Of a stretch of 64,000 bases of DNA, positions 48,979-57,585 are shown one piece after another; position 1 is the stretch's first letter, and the number at the start of each line of letters is the position of its first letter. A program made the translations under genes and the position numbers. Where the stretch lies: assembly GCA_045541455.1 (NCBI GenBank), contig JAZQJA010000032.1:1-64000 (forward strand), in the 5' to 3' direction. The DNA is from RGIG9041 sp045541455. Lineage in GTDB: Bacteria; Bacillota; Clostridia; Oscillospirales; QAKW01. The notes below the pieces were generated by a model, which was not told the DNA's origin, made no database searches, and saw only the letters and a program-made list of their open reading frames with translations.

Positions 48979-49646
48979 ACTATATAATACCCCACACCCC
49001 GTCGGCTGAGAATAATCTCAGGTGTGCCGGGTGCAAGTTCAATTTTGGCACGCAGCCTGCCAATTGCAACATCAACGGTGTGTAAATCACCCAGATACCC
49101 GTCGTATCCCCACACTTTTTCAAGTATCTGTTCGCGAGTTATAACTTTGCCGCGGTTTTTTACAAGTAACGACAAAATTTCAAACTCCTTTTTGCTTACA
49201 GAAAGTTCGTTTTGTCCGCGAAAAACGGTGTGCTTTGATAAATCTATCGTAATATCACAAACCTGCATAACTCCGTTTTGACTAATGCCTGCACGGTTTA
49301 AGTTTACTTTAATACGTGCAATAAGTTCATTTATCGAAAACGGCTTTGTCATATAATCATCAGCCATCAGCGAAAGCCCTTCAAGTTTATCCTGCTCATC
49401 ATTACGTGCGGACAGTATAATAACGGGTATGTCAGACTTTTCGCGCAGTGATTTTAACACTTCAAAACCGGACATTGAGGGCAGCATAACATCAAGCACA
49501 AGCAGGTCAAAGCGCTCATTAAAAAGTCGCGCAAGCCCTGCCGCACCATCATACTCCTGCACCGCCTCAAATCCTGCATTTTTAAGGTTGAACGCGATTA
49601 TAGAGGATATATTTTCATCGTCTTCTAAAATTAAAATTCTGCTCAT
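48975..49646 (-). CDS. OmpR/PhoB family response regulator
   Basis: A 223-residue regulator. The receiver domain has acidic EDDEN, the phospho-Asp in LLVLDVMLPSMSG, and Lys in MTKPFSINEL. The C-terminal winged helix (SKKEFEILSLLVKNRGKVIT, VDVAIGRLRAKI) binds DNA. It shares a base with the ftsK stop (TGATG) and precedes its kinase. The final RRGVGYYIV is typical. Confidence 0.95.
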   Translation of the reverse strand: MSRILILEDDENISSIIAFNLKNAGFEAVQEYDGAAGLARLFNERFDLLVLDVMLPSMSGFEVLKSLREKSDIPVIILSARNDEQDKLEGLSLMADDYMTKPFSINELIARIKVNLNRAGISQNGVMQVCDITIDLSKHTVFRGQNELSVSKKEFEILSLLVKNRGKVITREQILEKVWGYDGYLGDLHTVDVAIGRLRAKIELAPGTPEIILSRRGVGYYIV

Positions 49647-51991
49647 CAGTCACGCTTTACCATCATTTCCTGATATTCTGACATAGTCATATTTACCTGG
49701 CGCGGTTTTGCACCCTCGTACTCGCCGATGATACCCTTTTCTTCCATTATGTCAATAATTCTTGCAGCCCTTGCATAGCCGAGTTTAAATTTACGCTGAA
49801 GGTTTGAAGTAGATGCTTTTCCGCTTTCAATTACAAACTCAACGGCAGGCCAGAACATCTCATCTAAATCCTCGTCTTCCGAACTGCCGCCTGCGGCACC
49901 GCCGTCTTTTTGAGAGTAATTTTCCATAGCGTCGTTTGCACTTTCATCGTATTGTGCAGTGCCCGAATATTTTTTAATATATTCAACTACCGATTCAACT
50001 TCGGCGTCGCTTACAAAACAACACTGTATTCTGCGCGCCGCGCCCATTGTTCTGCCTTTAAAGAGCATATCACCCTTACCAAGCAGTTTTTCAGCACCCG
50101 AACCGTCGAGTATAACGCGCGAGTCGGTGTTGGACGTAACGGCAAAAGCAATTCTTGAGGGGACATTGGCTTTGATAAGTCCGGTTACTACATTAACAGA
50201 TGGCCGCTGTGTTGCAATAATCAGATAAATACCTGCAGCACGCGCTTTTTGGCACAACCTTACAATGTAATCCTCAACCTCTTTTGCACATGTCATCATA
50301 AGGTCGGCAAGCTCGTCAATTACAATTACAATTTGCGGCATTTTTTCACAGTTTTCCGAGTGCTTTGCGGCATAGGCGTTGTAACCGTGAATATTTCTGG
50401 CGTTAACGCTAAAAAACATATTGTACCGCTTTTCCATTTCGTTTACCGCCCACTGCAAAGCGCCTGCGGCTTTTTTGGGGTTTGAAACAACAGGTACAAT
50501 AAGGTGAGGTATTTTGTTGTAAACTTCAAGTTCAACTACTTTCGGGTCAATAAGTATAAGTTTTACATCTTCGGGTGATGCCTTGTAAAGAAGCGACATC
50601 AAAATGGTGTTTATACATACCGATTTACCCGAACCTGTAGCACCTGCAACAAGTAAGTGCGGCATATCTGACAGGTCGCCGTAAACAAGGTTACCAGAAA
50701 TATCTTTGCCCAACGCCACGGTTAGCGGATTTTTGGAGTTTACAAACTCGTCAGAGTCAAGCAACTCTTTTATATATACCATACTTTTTTTCTTGTTTGG
50801 CACCTCAATACCAACCGCGGCTTTACCCGGAATTGGCGCCTCGATACGTATTGTTGTTGCAGCAAGCGACAGCGCTATATCGTCGGCAAGCGATGTTATT
50901 TTAGAAACGCGAACACCCTTGCTTGGTGATATTTCATAGCGCGTTACGATAGGGCCTACAGATGCACCAACCATTGTGGCATCTATGCCAAAATCAGACA
51001 ACGTTTGCATAAGTGTTTTTTCTGTTTGCATAAGTTCTTGACGGGTAATTCCGCCCGTTTGTTTTGGTGTTTCCAGCAAACTTTTAGGCGGGAACATATA
51101 CATCTGTTGCTGCTCACCCGAAATCTCTTGGCTTTCGCTTTTCTTTGCGCGCGGTTTGCGTGCCGGTTTTAGCGCTTCTATGTTTGCAGTTGTTACATAT
51201 TCGTCGGCGTTTACATCGTCATGCACAAAAAACGGTATACTTGAAAACGGTTTTATTTCAACATCGTCACCGTCGATAATAATTTCAGGTTCAGCCGTCG
51301 GTTCGTCTTGCATTGCAACAGGTTCTTCGTCAACAAAAACATCAATTTTCTTTGCGCGCCGTGGCTTTTCAACCACTTCAGCGCGAACCGCTTTTGGCTC
51401 GCTTTTTTGCTCTTTTGCAAAAACAGATTGTATTTTACACCAAATCTGATAGAGAGTTATATCGAAAAATGTCAGAGCCGAGATAAGTGCAAGTGCTATA
51501 AAAATAATGGCAAAACCTATCTTTGTCAAAAGGCATATTAGTGGGTATGCAACAATACCTCCCACAATACCGCCGGCACGGCCTGCCATATCAACAATGC
51601 CGTCAGGTATAAATTCTAAAAAGCCAAACGAACCAAAATATTCTTTAGGTTCAAACAGATAACACACGCCCGAAAGCGAAATAACAAGCATAAGGCCTGT
51701 CCACAACCGAACTGACAGTGCAACTTTGCTTTCGCGGACAAGCGAAATGCCAAGCCATAAAGTAAATGCAGGCAAAAAATATGCCCCCGCACCGAACATT
51801 GTGTGCAACACCGAGTGTAAAACTGCACCGAACGCGCCAAGTGCATTTATGTATACTGATAAAAGCAACAAAAGGGTTACCGCAAATGAAATAACAGCAA
51901 TAACACTTTCAAGTACTTCGTGCCGTAATTTTTTTGGCGCAGGCGTACTTGCTGCTTTTTTCGTTGTTTTAGTTTTTTTGTTTGTAGCCAT
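49646..51991 (-). CDS. ftsK: DNA translocase FtsK/SpoIIIE
   Basis: A 781-residue septal DNA pump. Four or five N-terminal TM helices span residues about 28-190; a charged linker follows. The motor has GGITRQELMQTEKTLMQTLS and GVRVSKITSLADDIALSLAA (alpha/beta start), Walker A VAGATGSGKSVC, Walker B VIVIDELADLMM and IATQRPSVNVVTG. The C-terminal gamma domain, FVIESGKASTSNLQRKFKLG, reads orienting DNA sequences. It moves DNA through the septum in division or sporulation. It heads the operon that runs into the two-component genes. Confidence 0.95.
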   Translation of the reverse strand: MATNKKTKTTKKAASTPAPKKLRHEVLESVIAVISFAVTLLLLLSVYINALGAFGAVLHSVLHTMFGAGAYFLPAFTLWLGISLVRESKVALSVRLWTGLMLVISLSGVCYLFEPKEYFGSFGFLEFIPDGIVDMAGRAGGIVGGIVAYPLICLLTKIGFAIIFIALALISALTFFDITLYQIWCKIQSVFAKEQKSEPKAVRAEVVEKPRRAKKIDVFVDEEPVAMQDEPTAEPEIIIDGDDVEIKPFSSIPFFVHDDVNADEYVTTANIEALKPARKPRAKKSESQEISGEQQQMYMFPPKSLLETPKQTGGITRQELMQTEKTLMQTLSDFGIDATMVGASVGPIVTRYEISPSKGVRVSKITSLADDIALSLAATTIRIEAPIPGKAAVGIEVPNKKKSMVYIKELLDSDEFVNSKNPLTVALGKDISGNLVYGDLSDMPHLLVAGATGSGKSVCINTILMSLLYKASPEDVKLILIDPKVVELEVYNKIPHLIVPVVSNPKKAAGALQWAVNEMEKRYNMFFSVNARNIHGYNAYAAKHSENCEKMPQIVIVIDELADLMMTCAKEVEDYIVRLCQKARAAGIYLIIATQRPSVNVVTGLIKANVPSRIAFAVTSNTDSRVILDGSGAEKLLGKGDMLFKGRTMGAARRIQCCFVSDAEVESVVEYIKKYSGTAQYDESANDAMENYSQKDGGAAGGSSEDEDLDEMFWPAVEFVIESGKASTSNLQRKFKLGYARAARIIDIMEEKGIIGEYEGAKPRQVNMTMSEYQEMMVKRD

Positions 51992-52087
51992 TTTGACCTC
52001 TCTATACAGTTATTCTATTTTATTATATCATGAACACAAAGTGTTATGATATAATTGTCCATGTTTTACGGTTGCCGTGAAAGCGGC

Positions 52088-52114
52088 GAGTAAAACGGAC
52101 ATTAAATCAAATAT
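52088..52114. repeat. 27-base dispersed repeat upstream of rny
   Basis: Matches 9585-9611, upstream of the ubiquitin gene, at 26 of 27 positions and in the same orientation on the plus strand. Its second half runs into the first of two tandem 34-base units. Confidence 0.8.
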
Positions 52115-52164
52115 AATAATCGTTTGCGATGGACATTAAATCAAATATAATAATCGTTTGCGAT
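52097..52164. repeat. Perfect tandem duplication of a 34-base unit
   Basis: Units 52097-52130 and 52131-52164 are identical, each starting GGACATTAAATC and ending TTTGCGAT. Only the second copy is followed by the bases that complete the palindrome, suggesting a duplication within an already present element. Confidence 0.9.
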
Positions 52165-52172
52165 TATTATAT
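52145..52172. repeat. Palindrome with TTTG loop (dispersed palindrome, copy 2)
   Basis: Twelve-base arms at 52145-52156 and 52161-52172 around TTTG. The 26-base core at 52146-52171 is the same as the reverse complement of 6928-6953. Confidence 0.85.
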
Positions 52173-52228
52173 CATATAAAAATTTAATTTACTACTATTA
52201 TTTTTTATATATAAATAAAGTCGTTTAC

Positions 52229-52257
52229 TTGACAGCACTTTGTAAAAGTTGTATAAT
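52229..52257 (+). promoter_or_regulatory. Perfect sigma-A promoter of rny
   Basis: TTGACA (52229-52234), 17 bases, TATAAT (52252-52257), with AGGGAGGA ahead of ATG 52301. Confidence 0.85.
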
Positions 52258-52300
52258 TTAAAAGGCTATATATGCTAAATTCAAAAGGGAGGATTTTAAA

Positions 52301-53854
52301 ATGTCATCAACGGTTTTAGTTGCCGTTGCTGTAGGTTCCGCCCTTGTTATCGGATTTATTGCTTTTATATGTGGATTTTTTTATAGGAAATCGGTATCGG
52401 AAAAACAAATCGGTTCTGCTAACGATGAAGCCAGAAGAATAATCAATGAGGCGATAAAAACAGCCGACACTAAGAAAAAAGAGGCTATACTTGAAGCGAA
52501 AGAACAGTTACATAAAGAGAGAACTGAGCAAGAACGCGAACTCAAGGAGCGTCGTGTCGAGGTAACAAGGCAGGAAAAACGTCTTCAGCAACGTGAAGAA
52601 AGTCTTGATAAAAAATACGATAATCTTGACAAAAAAGAAGAAATTTTAAACGAAAAAATTAAAAAAGCAGAGGAAACTCAGGCAGAGGCAGACGAGGTTA
52701 AGCGTGCACAGGTAGCTGTGCTTGAACGCATCTCGGGCTTTACGGCTGATGCTGCAAAGGCTGAACTTTTCCGTCAACTTGAAGAACAGTTGCAACACGA
52801 TTATGCGGTTAAAATTTCGGAGTACGAAGCAAGATATGCAGAAAACGCTGACGAAAAAGCACGCAATCTGTTATCTCTTGCAATTCAAAAATGTGCGGCA
52901 GACCACGTTGTCGAATCAACAGTGTCTGTTGTTGCACTGCCAAACGATGAGATGAAGGGCAGAATTATCGGTCGTGAAGGCCGTAATATACGCTCACTTG
53001 AAACAATCACGGGTGTTGACCTTATTATTGATGACACACCAGAGGCTATTACTGTTTCCAGCTTTGACCCGATTAGGCGTGAGGTTGCAAGGCTTACACT
53101 TGAAAAACTCATTTCAGACGGCCGTATCCATCCTGCACGTATTGAAGAAACGGTTGAAAAAGTTCGCCGTGACCTTGAAATAACAATGAAAAAAGAGGGC
53201 GAGCGCGCTGTGTTTGAAACCGGTGTGCACGGTGTACACCCCGAATTTATTAAACTTTTGGGACGTCTTAAATACAGGACAAGTTACGGTCAAAATGTAC
53301 TCAATCATTCTATTGAGGTGGCTCAGCTTTGCGGACTTATTGCGGCAGAGATGGGTGAGGATGTTGCCCTTGCCAAAAAGGCGGGTCTTCTCCACGATAT
53401 AGGCAAGAGTGTTGACTTTGAAATGGAAGGTTCGCACATTCAAATCGGTGTTGACCTTGCTAAAAAGTACCGTGAGTCTGCAGGCGTTATTCACGCTATT
53501 GAGGCGCATCACGGTGATGTTGAAACAAAAACAAACATCGCGGCTATCGTTCAGGCTGCAGATGCCATTTCGGCTGCAAGGCCCGGTGCACGCCGTGAAA
53601 ACCTTGAAAATTATATTAAGCGCCTTGAAAAACTTGAGGAAATTGCAAACTCCTTTGAAGGTGTTGAAAAAACATTTGCAATTCAAGCAGGCCGTGAGAT
53701 CAGAATTATGGTTAACCCCAATGACGTTTCTGACGATCAGATGGTATTGCTGACTCGTGACATCTGTAAAAAGATTGAAAACGAGCTTGAATATCCCGGT
53801 CAAATTAAGGTTCACCTTATTCGTGAAAACCGCGCGATAGACTACGCAAAATAA
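52301..53854 (+). CDS. rny: Ribonuclease Y
   Basis: A 517-residue endoribonuclease that starts mRNA decay at the membrane. An N-terminal TM helix (residues 4-26) is followed by a long coiled coil rich in Lys, Glu and Gln (to about 180), a KH domain (MKGRIIGREGRNIRSLETIT) and an HD domain (AGLLHDIGKSVD, AIEAHHGDVE) with the catalytic metal site. Length and order are standard for Bacillota. Confidence 0.97.
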   Translation: MSSTVLVAVAVGSALVIGFIAFICGFFYRKSVSEKQIGSANDEARRIINEAIKTADTKKKEAILEAKEQLHKERTEQERELKERRVEVTRQEKRLQQREESLDKKYDNLDKKEEILNEKIKKAEETQAEADEVKRAQVAVLERISGFTADAAKAELFRQLEEQLQHDYAVKISEYEARYAENADEKARNLLSLAIQKCAADHVVESTVSVVALPNDEMKGRIIGREGRNIRSLETITGVDLIIDDTPEAITVSSFDPIRREVARLTLEKLISDGRIHPARIEETVEKVRRDLEITMKKEGERAVFETGVHGVHPEFIKLLGRLKYRTSYGQNVLNHSIEVAQLCGLIAAEMGEDVALAKKAGLLHDIGKSVDFEMEGSHIQIGVDLAKKYRESAGVIHAIEAHHGDVETKTNIAAIVQAADAISAARPGARRENLENYIKRLEKLEEIANSFEGVEKTFAIQAGREIRIMVNPNDVSDDQMVLLTRDICKKIENELEYPGQIKVHLIRENRAIDYAK

Positions 53855-53859
53855 TTATG

Positions 53860-53890
53860 ACACCCCGAAAAGCCAAACTTTTCGGGGTGT
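53860..53890 (+). terminator. Terminator of rny
   Basis: ACACCCCGAAAAG (53860-53872) pairs with 53878-53890 around CCAAA; the following T-run is weak (TGGTTT), so some read-through into the next gene is likely. Confidence 0.7.
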
Positions 53891-53909
53891 TGGTTTATAG
53901 GATGGAATA

Positions 53910-54338
53910 ATGAAAAAAGTTGATTTAGTGATTGATAAAATGTACGAAAACAGGGTGCAATTGCTAAAATATTTTGCAGTTGCCTTGGTTTGTGCACTTT
54001 TTCGCACTCTGCTTGACAGCAGTTTGCAAATAATCGGTGTGGCTGCATCGGGGGCTGAACTTACGGCTTATTCGCTGTGGGCGCTTGTTATGTTCTGGCC
54101 ACTTAAAAAATTTGTTTTTAAATACCGTGCAAACGATATTTTTGCCTTGCTAAACCGCTTTTTTGTTTACCTTATGTGTGTTGCACTGCTGTGGCTTGCA
54201 AAGCAAATTTTGGTGTCGTTGCTTTATATTTTAACTAATAATATAACTGTTGCTTTAGCGCTTGGCGGTATGTTTTGCGAACTTATTTGTCTTGTGTTAA
54301 TGTTTAAGGTGGCGTTTAAAGTTAAAAAAGATAAATAA
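53910..54338 (+). CDS. Hypothetical four-helix membrane protein (GtrA-like topology)
   Basis: A 142-residue membrane protein. Four hydrophobic segments are visible (YFAVALVCALFRTLLDSSLQ, AYSLWALVMFWPLKKFVF, FFVYLMCVALLWLAKQILVS and VALALGGMFCELICLVLMF), with charged ends. The four-helix layout recalls GtrA-like flippase helpers, but the sequence match is not convincing. AGGATGG precedes the ATG. It lies 56 bases after rny behind a leaky terminator. Confidence 0.55.
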   Translation: MKKVDLVIDKMYENRVQLLKYFAVALVCALFRTLLDSSLQIIGVAASGAELTAYSLWALVMFWPLKKFVFKYRANDIFALLNRFFVYLMCVALLWLAKQILVSLLYILTNNITVALALGGMFCELICLVLMFKVAFKVKKDK

Positions 54339-54407
54339 TTGTTGTTTTTTGCTTTTTTATACTATATAATTATTTTATTGAGATACTAATAATCGGAGGT
54401 AATTAAT

Positions 54408-54575
54408 ATGAAAAATAAAAACACCCTCATAATAGTTATATCTGTCATAGTTGGCGTGCTGGCAGCGGTGGCTGCAACACTGGTTGTGCTTAAACTTGTG
54501 AAAAACAAAAAAGAACTTCAGCCAACAAATATAATGTTTGAAAACGATTTTGAAAAGGACCCTGTAGAAGACTAA
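54408..54575 (+). CDS. Small single-pass membrane protein, 55 residues
   Basis: ATG 54408 follows an excellent CGGAGGT site at 54394-54400 with seven bases between. The protein has a basic start (MKNKNT), one TM helix (LIIVISVIVGVLAAVAATLV), a basic stop-transfer KNKKE and an acidic tail ending KDPVED. A terminator follows directly. The strong ribosome site, clean topology and terminator make it a convincing gene despite its size; function unknown. Confidence 0.75.
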   Translation: MKNKNTLIIVISVIVGVLAAVAATLVVLKLVKNKKELQPTNIMFENDFEKDPVED

Positions 54576-54576
54576 T

Positions 54577-54616
54577 AAAAAAGCGCGTAGCCAAATTTTT
54601 GGTTACGCGCTTTTTT
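54577..54616. terminator. Terminator after the small membrane protein and trkH
   Basis: AAAAAAGCGCGTA pairs with TACGCGCTTTTTT and CCAAA with TTTGG, apart from one mismatch; usable from both sides. Confidence 0.85.
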
Positions 54617-54638
54617 ATTAATTGTTAGTAAAGTGAAA

Positions 54639-56078
54639 CTAAAACTTTTTCCAGGCGTGGCGGCTAAACAGCATAAGCATAGGGAATAACTCAAGCCTGC
54701 CCGCCAGCATATCGAATATCAAAACCAGTTTCGCGCCTGCCGAAAAAGTCGAAAAGTTTCCTGCGGGCCCTACAATTTCAAGGCCGGGACCGATATTATT
54801 AAAGGTTGCAGCAACCGATGTAAAAGTTGTCACAAGGTCTTTACCGTCAAACGACACCAGAAATATTGACAATGCAAATATTAAAACATAGGTCACAAAA
54901 AACACATTGGTTGTACGTACAACTTCGTGAGGGATTTGTTTACCGTTTAGTGTGATTTTTTTAACACTGCCGGGATGGATATACCCGTGCAATTCTTTAG
55001 CTACCGTTTTAACAAGAATAATAAGCCGTGAAACTTTCATACCGCCGCCCGTAGAGCCGGCACACGCGCCTATAAACATAAGAATAACAAGTACTGTTTT
55101 TGATACCTGTGGCCATAAATTAAAGTCAGTCGTTGAAAAACCGGTGGTTGTGATTATCGAACCAACTTGAAATGCCGATTGTTGAAGGGCTATACCAATA
55201 CTGCCGAAAATTTCACGAATGTCAACAGTAATAATGGCAATTGCCGCCGCTATAATGACAAAATAGGTAAGCACCTCTTCATTTTTAAAGGCGCGCTTAA
55301 AACGTTTGCAGATAAGTAGAAAATAGAAATTAAAATTAATGCCAAACAACAACATAAATATTGTTACAACTACTTGGTTATACATAGAATAACCGGCAAG
55401 GCTTGTATTTTTAACTCCAAAGCCGCCGGTGCCTGCCGTGCCGAAAGCCGTGGTAACGGCATCAAATAACGGCATTTTTCCAATTAGTAAAAATACAATT
55501 TGCAAAAGTGTTAGTACAATATATATCGAGTAAAGAATTTTGGCATTGGTTTTAACCTTGGGCGCAAATTTGTCAACCGAGGGACCAGGGCTTTCTGCTT
55601 TCATAAGGTTCATGTGGTTGCCGCTGCTCATCGGCAAAACGGTAAGTATAAACACAAGCACGCCCATACCGCCAATCCAGTGGGTAAAACTGCGCCAAAA
55701 CAGCATACTTTTGGGCAAAACTTCAACATCGGTTAAAATGCTGGCACCGGTCGTTGTAAAACCGGACACCGTTTCAAACAGTGCGTCGATAGGGTCCCGT
55801 ATTGCACCGCTTATAATAAACGGCAAAGCACCGATAATACTTAAAGCAAGCCAACTAAGCGCCACTATTACAAATCCCTCTTTGGCGTGTAGTTCGGCGC
55901 GTTTGGGTCGGGTCAGTTTAAACGGAAAACCAATAATAACGCAAAGCGCAATACAAATCAGAAAAGCAATACCGCAGCTCTCACCGTAAATTAAAGAAAC
56001 AGCAAGAGGCAACAGCATAAGCAGTCCCTCACAGCATAAAATATACCGCAATATATATGCAATCATTCGGTAGTTCAT
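54639..56078 (-). CDS. trkH: TrkH/KtrB family potassium uptake channel subunit
   Basis: A 479-residue membrane protein built of four membrane-pore-membrane repeats. The four selectivity-filter loops are visible: ETVSGFTTTGAS, FGTAGTGGFGVKNTS, GSIITTTGFSTTDFN and AATFNNIGPGLEIVG. It takes up K+ (with Na+ or H+) and is gated by the TrkA-type protein encoded just upstream (11 bases). Confidence 0.95.
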   Translation of the reverse strand: MNYRMIAYILRYILCCEGLLMLLPLAVSLIYGESCGIAFLICIALCVIIGFPFKLTRPKRAELHAKEGFVIVALSWLALSIIGALPFIISGAIRDPIDALFETVSGFTTTGASILTDVEVLPKSMLFWRSFTHWIGGMGVLVFILTVLPMSSGNHMNLMKAESPGPSVDKFAPKVKTNAKILYSIYIVLTLLQIVFLLIGKMPLFDAVTTAFGTAGTGGFGVKNTSLAGYSMYNQVVVTIFMLLFGINFNFYFLLICKRFKRAFKNEEVLTYFVIIAAAIAIITVDIREIFGSIGIALQQSAFQVGSIITTTGFSTTDFNLWPQVSKTVLVILMFIGACAGSTGGGMKVSRLIILVKTVAKELHGYIHPGSVKKITLNGKQIPHEVVRTTNVFFVTYVLIFALSIFLVSFDGKDLVTTFTSVAATFNNIGPGLEIVGPAGNFSTFSAGAKLVLIFDMLAGRLELFPMLMLFSRHAWKKF

Positions 56079-56089
56079 AGTTTTCAGCC

Positions 56090-57448
56090 TCAGTCATCAA
56101 TAATATCCGAAATATCGTCAAGTCCTTTTTCCAGTGTCACAACAATTACCGAGTCACCTTTTTCAATGCTGTCGTTACCGCCGGGGATTATAATTTTGTC
56201 GTTACGGCAAATACAGCAGATAAGCAGATTTTGTTTAAGGTTTAAACTCATAATAGGTTTTGATGTAACGGGCGAGTCTTCGTTTACTGCAAACTCAATT
56301 GCCTCAACTGTGTTGTCAAGTAGACGGTAAAGCGTTGAAACGTTGTTGCCTGCCGAGTTTTTCAGTGCACGGACATATTGCATAATATAGTCAGCGGTGA
56401 GATACTTGGGATAAATAACACTGCCTATATCCAACTCCTTTATAATATTGTCAAAGTCTAAACGGTTGACCTTGGAAACAAGTTTTGCATTTGAAATATC
56501 TTTTGCAAACATAGACAGGAAAATGTTTTCCTCGTCAATGTGTGTATTGGCAACAAAAGCACCGGCAGACTCAAGCCCTTCATCAAGCAATAATTTTTTG
56601 TCGGTGTCGTCACCGTGTATAACGGTAACTTCGGGTAAAAGTTCGTGCAGTCTTTCACACCGCTCGATGTTGCTGTCAATTATTTTAACGTCAACACCAG
56701 ACTTTATCAATTTTTTGGAAAGGTAGTAGGCAATGGTGTCGCCGCCCACAATCATGGCGCTTTTTACCGGCTTGTGTTTTAGCGACAGTTTTGACAGAAT
56801 GTTGCGCACTTTGCCGCCTTCCGCCACAAAAGAAACAGTGTCGCCCGCTTTGATAAGTGTACTACCAAACGGTATAATAACCTGTGTGCCGCGTTCAATT
56901 GCACACACAAGCATTTCAGCACCCGTCTTTGAATATATTTCGCGTATTTCGGCGTTTGCAAGCGGTGAACTTTCTGTAATTTTTATTTTAACTAATTTCA
57001 CTTTACCTTTTGCAAATGAGTCAATGTTTTCTGCTGATGGGTATTTTAAAATATGTGCAATTTCCGATGCTGTTTCAAGTTCGGGATTAATTGTGCGAGT
57101 AATACCCAGGCTCTTTTTAATAAAGTCTGTTTCGCCGCTGTAAATAGGGCTTCTTACTCTTGCTATAGTATGGCATTTGCTTGCTTTTTTTGCCATAACA
57201 CAACAAAGCAGATTAATCTCGTCCGATTCGGTAACCGCAATCAAAATATCTGCATTTTCAATTCCCGCTTCTTCTAAAACAGTAATGCTTACGCCGTTGC
57301 CGCATACACCCATTATATCAAAGCGCTCGGTAAGTGTTGCAATTTTATTTTCGTCTTTGTCAATTACGGTAATATCGTGTTCCTCACCTGACAACTGTCC
57401 TGCAAGGGTAGTACCGACCTGACCGCAACCAATAATAATTATGTTCAT
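56090..57448 (-). CDS. trkA: TrkA-type potassium channel gating protein (two RCK units)
   Basis: A 452-residue cytoplasmic protein with two RCK_N/RCK_C pairs. NIIIIGCGQVGTTLAGQLSG and TVIDKDENKI mark the first NAD(H)-binding fold; SAMIVGGDTIAYYLSKKL and VKIIDSNIERCERL the second. Each is followed by an RCK_C part (for example GSTLIKAGDTVSFVAEGGK). Nucleotide binding gates TrkH. The duplicated form is usual for TrkA, while KtrA has one unit. Confidence 0.94.
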   Translation of the reverse strand: MNIIIIGCGQVGTTLAGQLSGEEHDITVIDKDENKIATLTERFDIMGVCGNGVSITVLEEAGIENADILIAVTESDEINLLCCVMAKKASKCHTIARVRSPIYSGETDFIKKSLGITRTINPELETASEIAHILKYPSAENIDSFAKGKVKLVKIKITESSPLANAEIREIYSKTGAEMLVCAIERGTQVIIPFGSTLIKAGDTVSFVAEGGKVRNILSKLSLKHKPVKSAMIVGGDTIAYYLSKKLIKSGVDVKIIDSNIERCERLHELLPEVTVIHGDDTDKKLLLDEGLESAGAFVANTHIDEENIFLSMFAKDISNAKLVSKVNRLDFDNIIKELDIGSVIYPKYLTADYIMQYVRALKNSAGNNVSTLYRLLDNTVEAIEFAVNEDSPVTSKPIMSLNLKQNLLICCICRNDKIIIPGGNDSIEKGDSVIVVTLEKGLDDISDIIDD

Positions 57449-57480
57449 AATTTTACCACTCTATTAAAGTTATTTGTATA

Positions 57481-57509
57481 AGTATATCACATTAAATTTA
57501 TACTAGCAA
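57481..57509 (-). promoter_or_regulatory. Promoter of trkA-trkH
   Basis: Minus-strand TTGCTA (complement of 57504-57509), 17 bases, TATACT (complement of 57481-57486), about 33 bases before the trkA ATG. Confidence 0.6.
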
Positions 57510-57532
57510 TGATATTTTATTAAAAAATAGTC

Positions 57533-57560
57533 TTTACATCAGTGTGTGTTTTAGTATAGA
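57533..57560 (+). promoter_or_regulatory. Promoter of the DUF3048 lipoprotein gene
   Basis: TTTACA (57533-57538), 16 bases, TATAGA (57555-57560), ahead of AAGGCGG and ATG 57586. Confidence 0.55.
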
Positions 57561-57585
57561 ATAAAAGAAAAAGGCGGAAAAATCT

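Larger units (their letters stand above)
51992..52300. other. Intergenic region between ftsK and rny
   Basis: This gap of about 309 bases between divergent genes holds an imperfect inverted repeat around 52057-52100 (GTCC..GTTTTAC against GTAAAACGGAC), the 27-base repeat shared with 9585-9611, a tandem 34-base repeat, a palindrome, and the rny promoter. I see no coding sequence in it. Confidence 0.6.

Noticed and set aside
52097..52164. CRISPR-like repeat
   Set aside because: Only two units with no spacer between them and no cas genes in the window.
53114..53815. Minus-strand frame of 233 codons inside rny
   Set aside because: Antisense shadow of RNase Y KH and HD domains, cysteine- and phenylalanine-rich with no start context.
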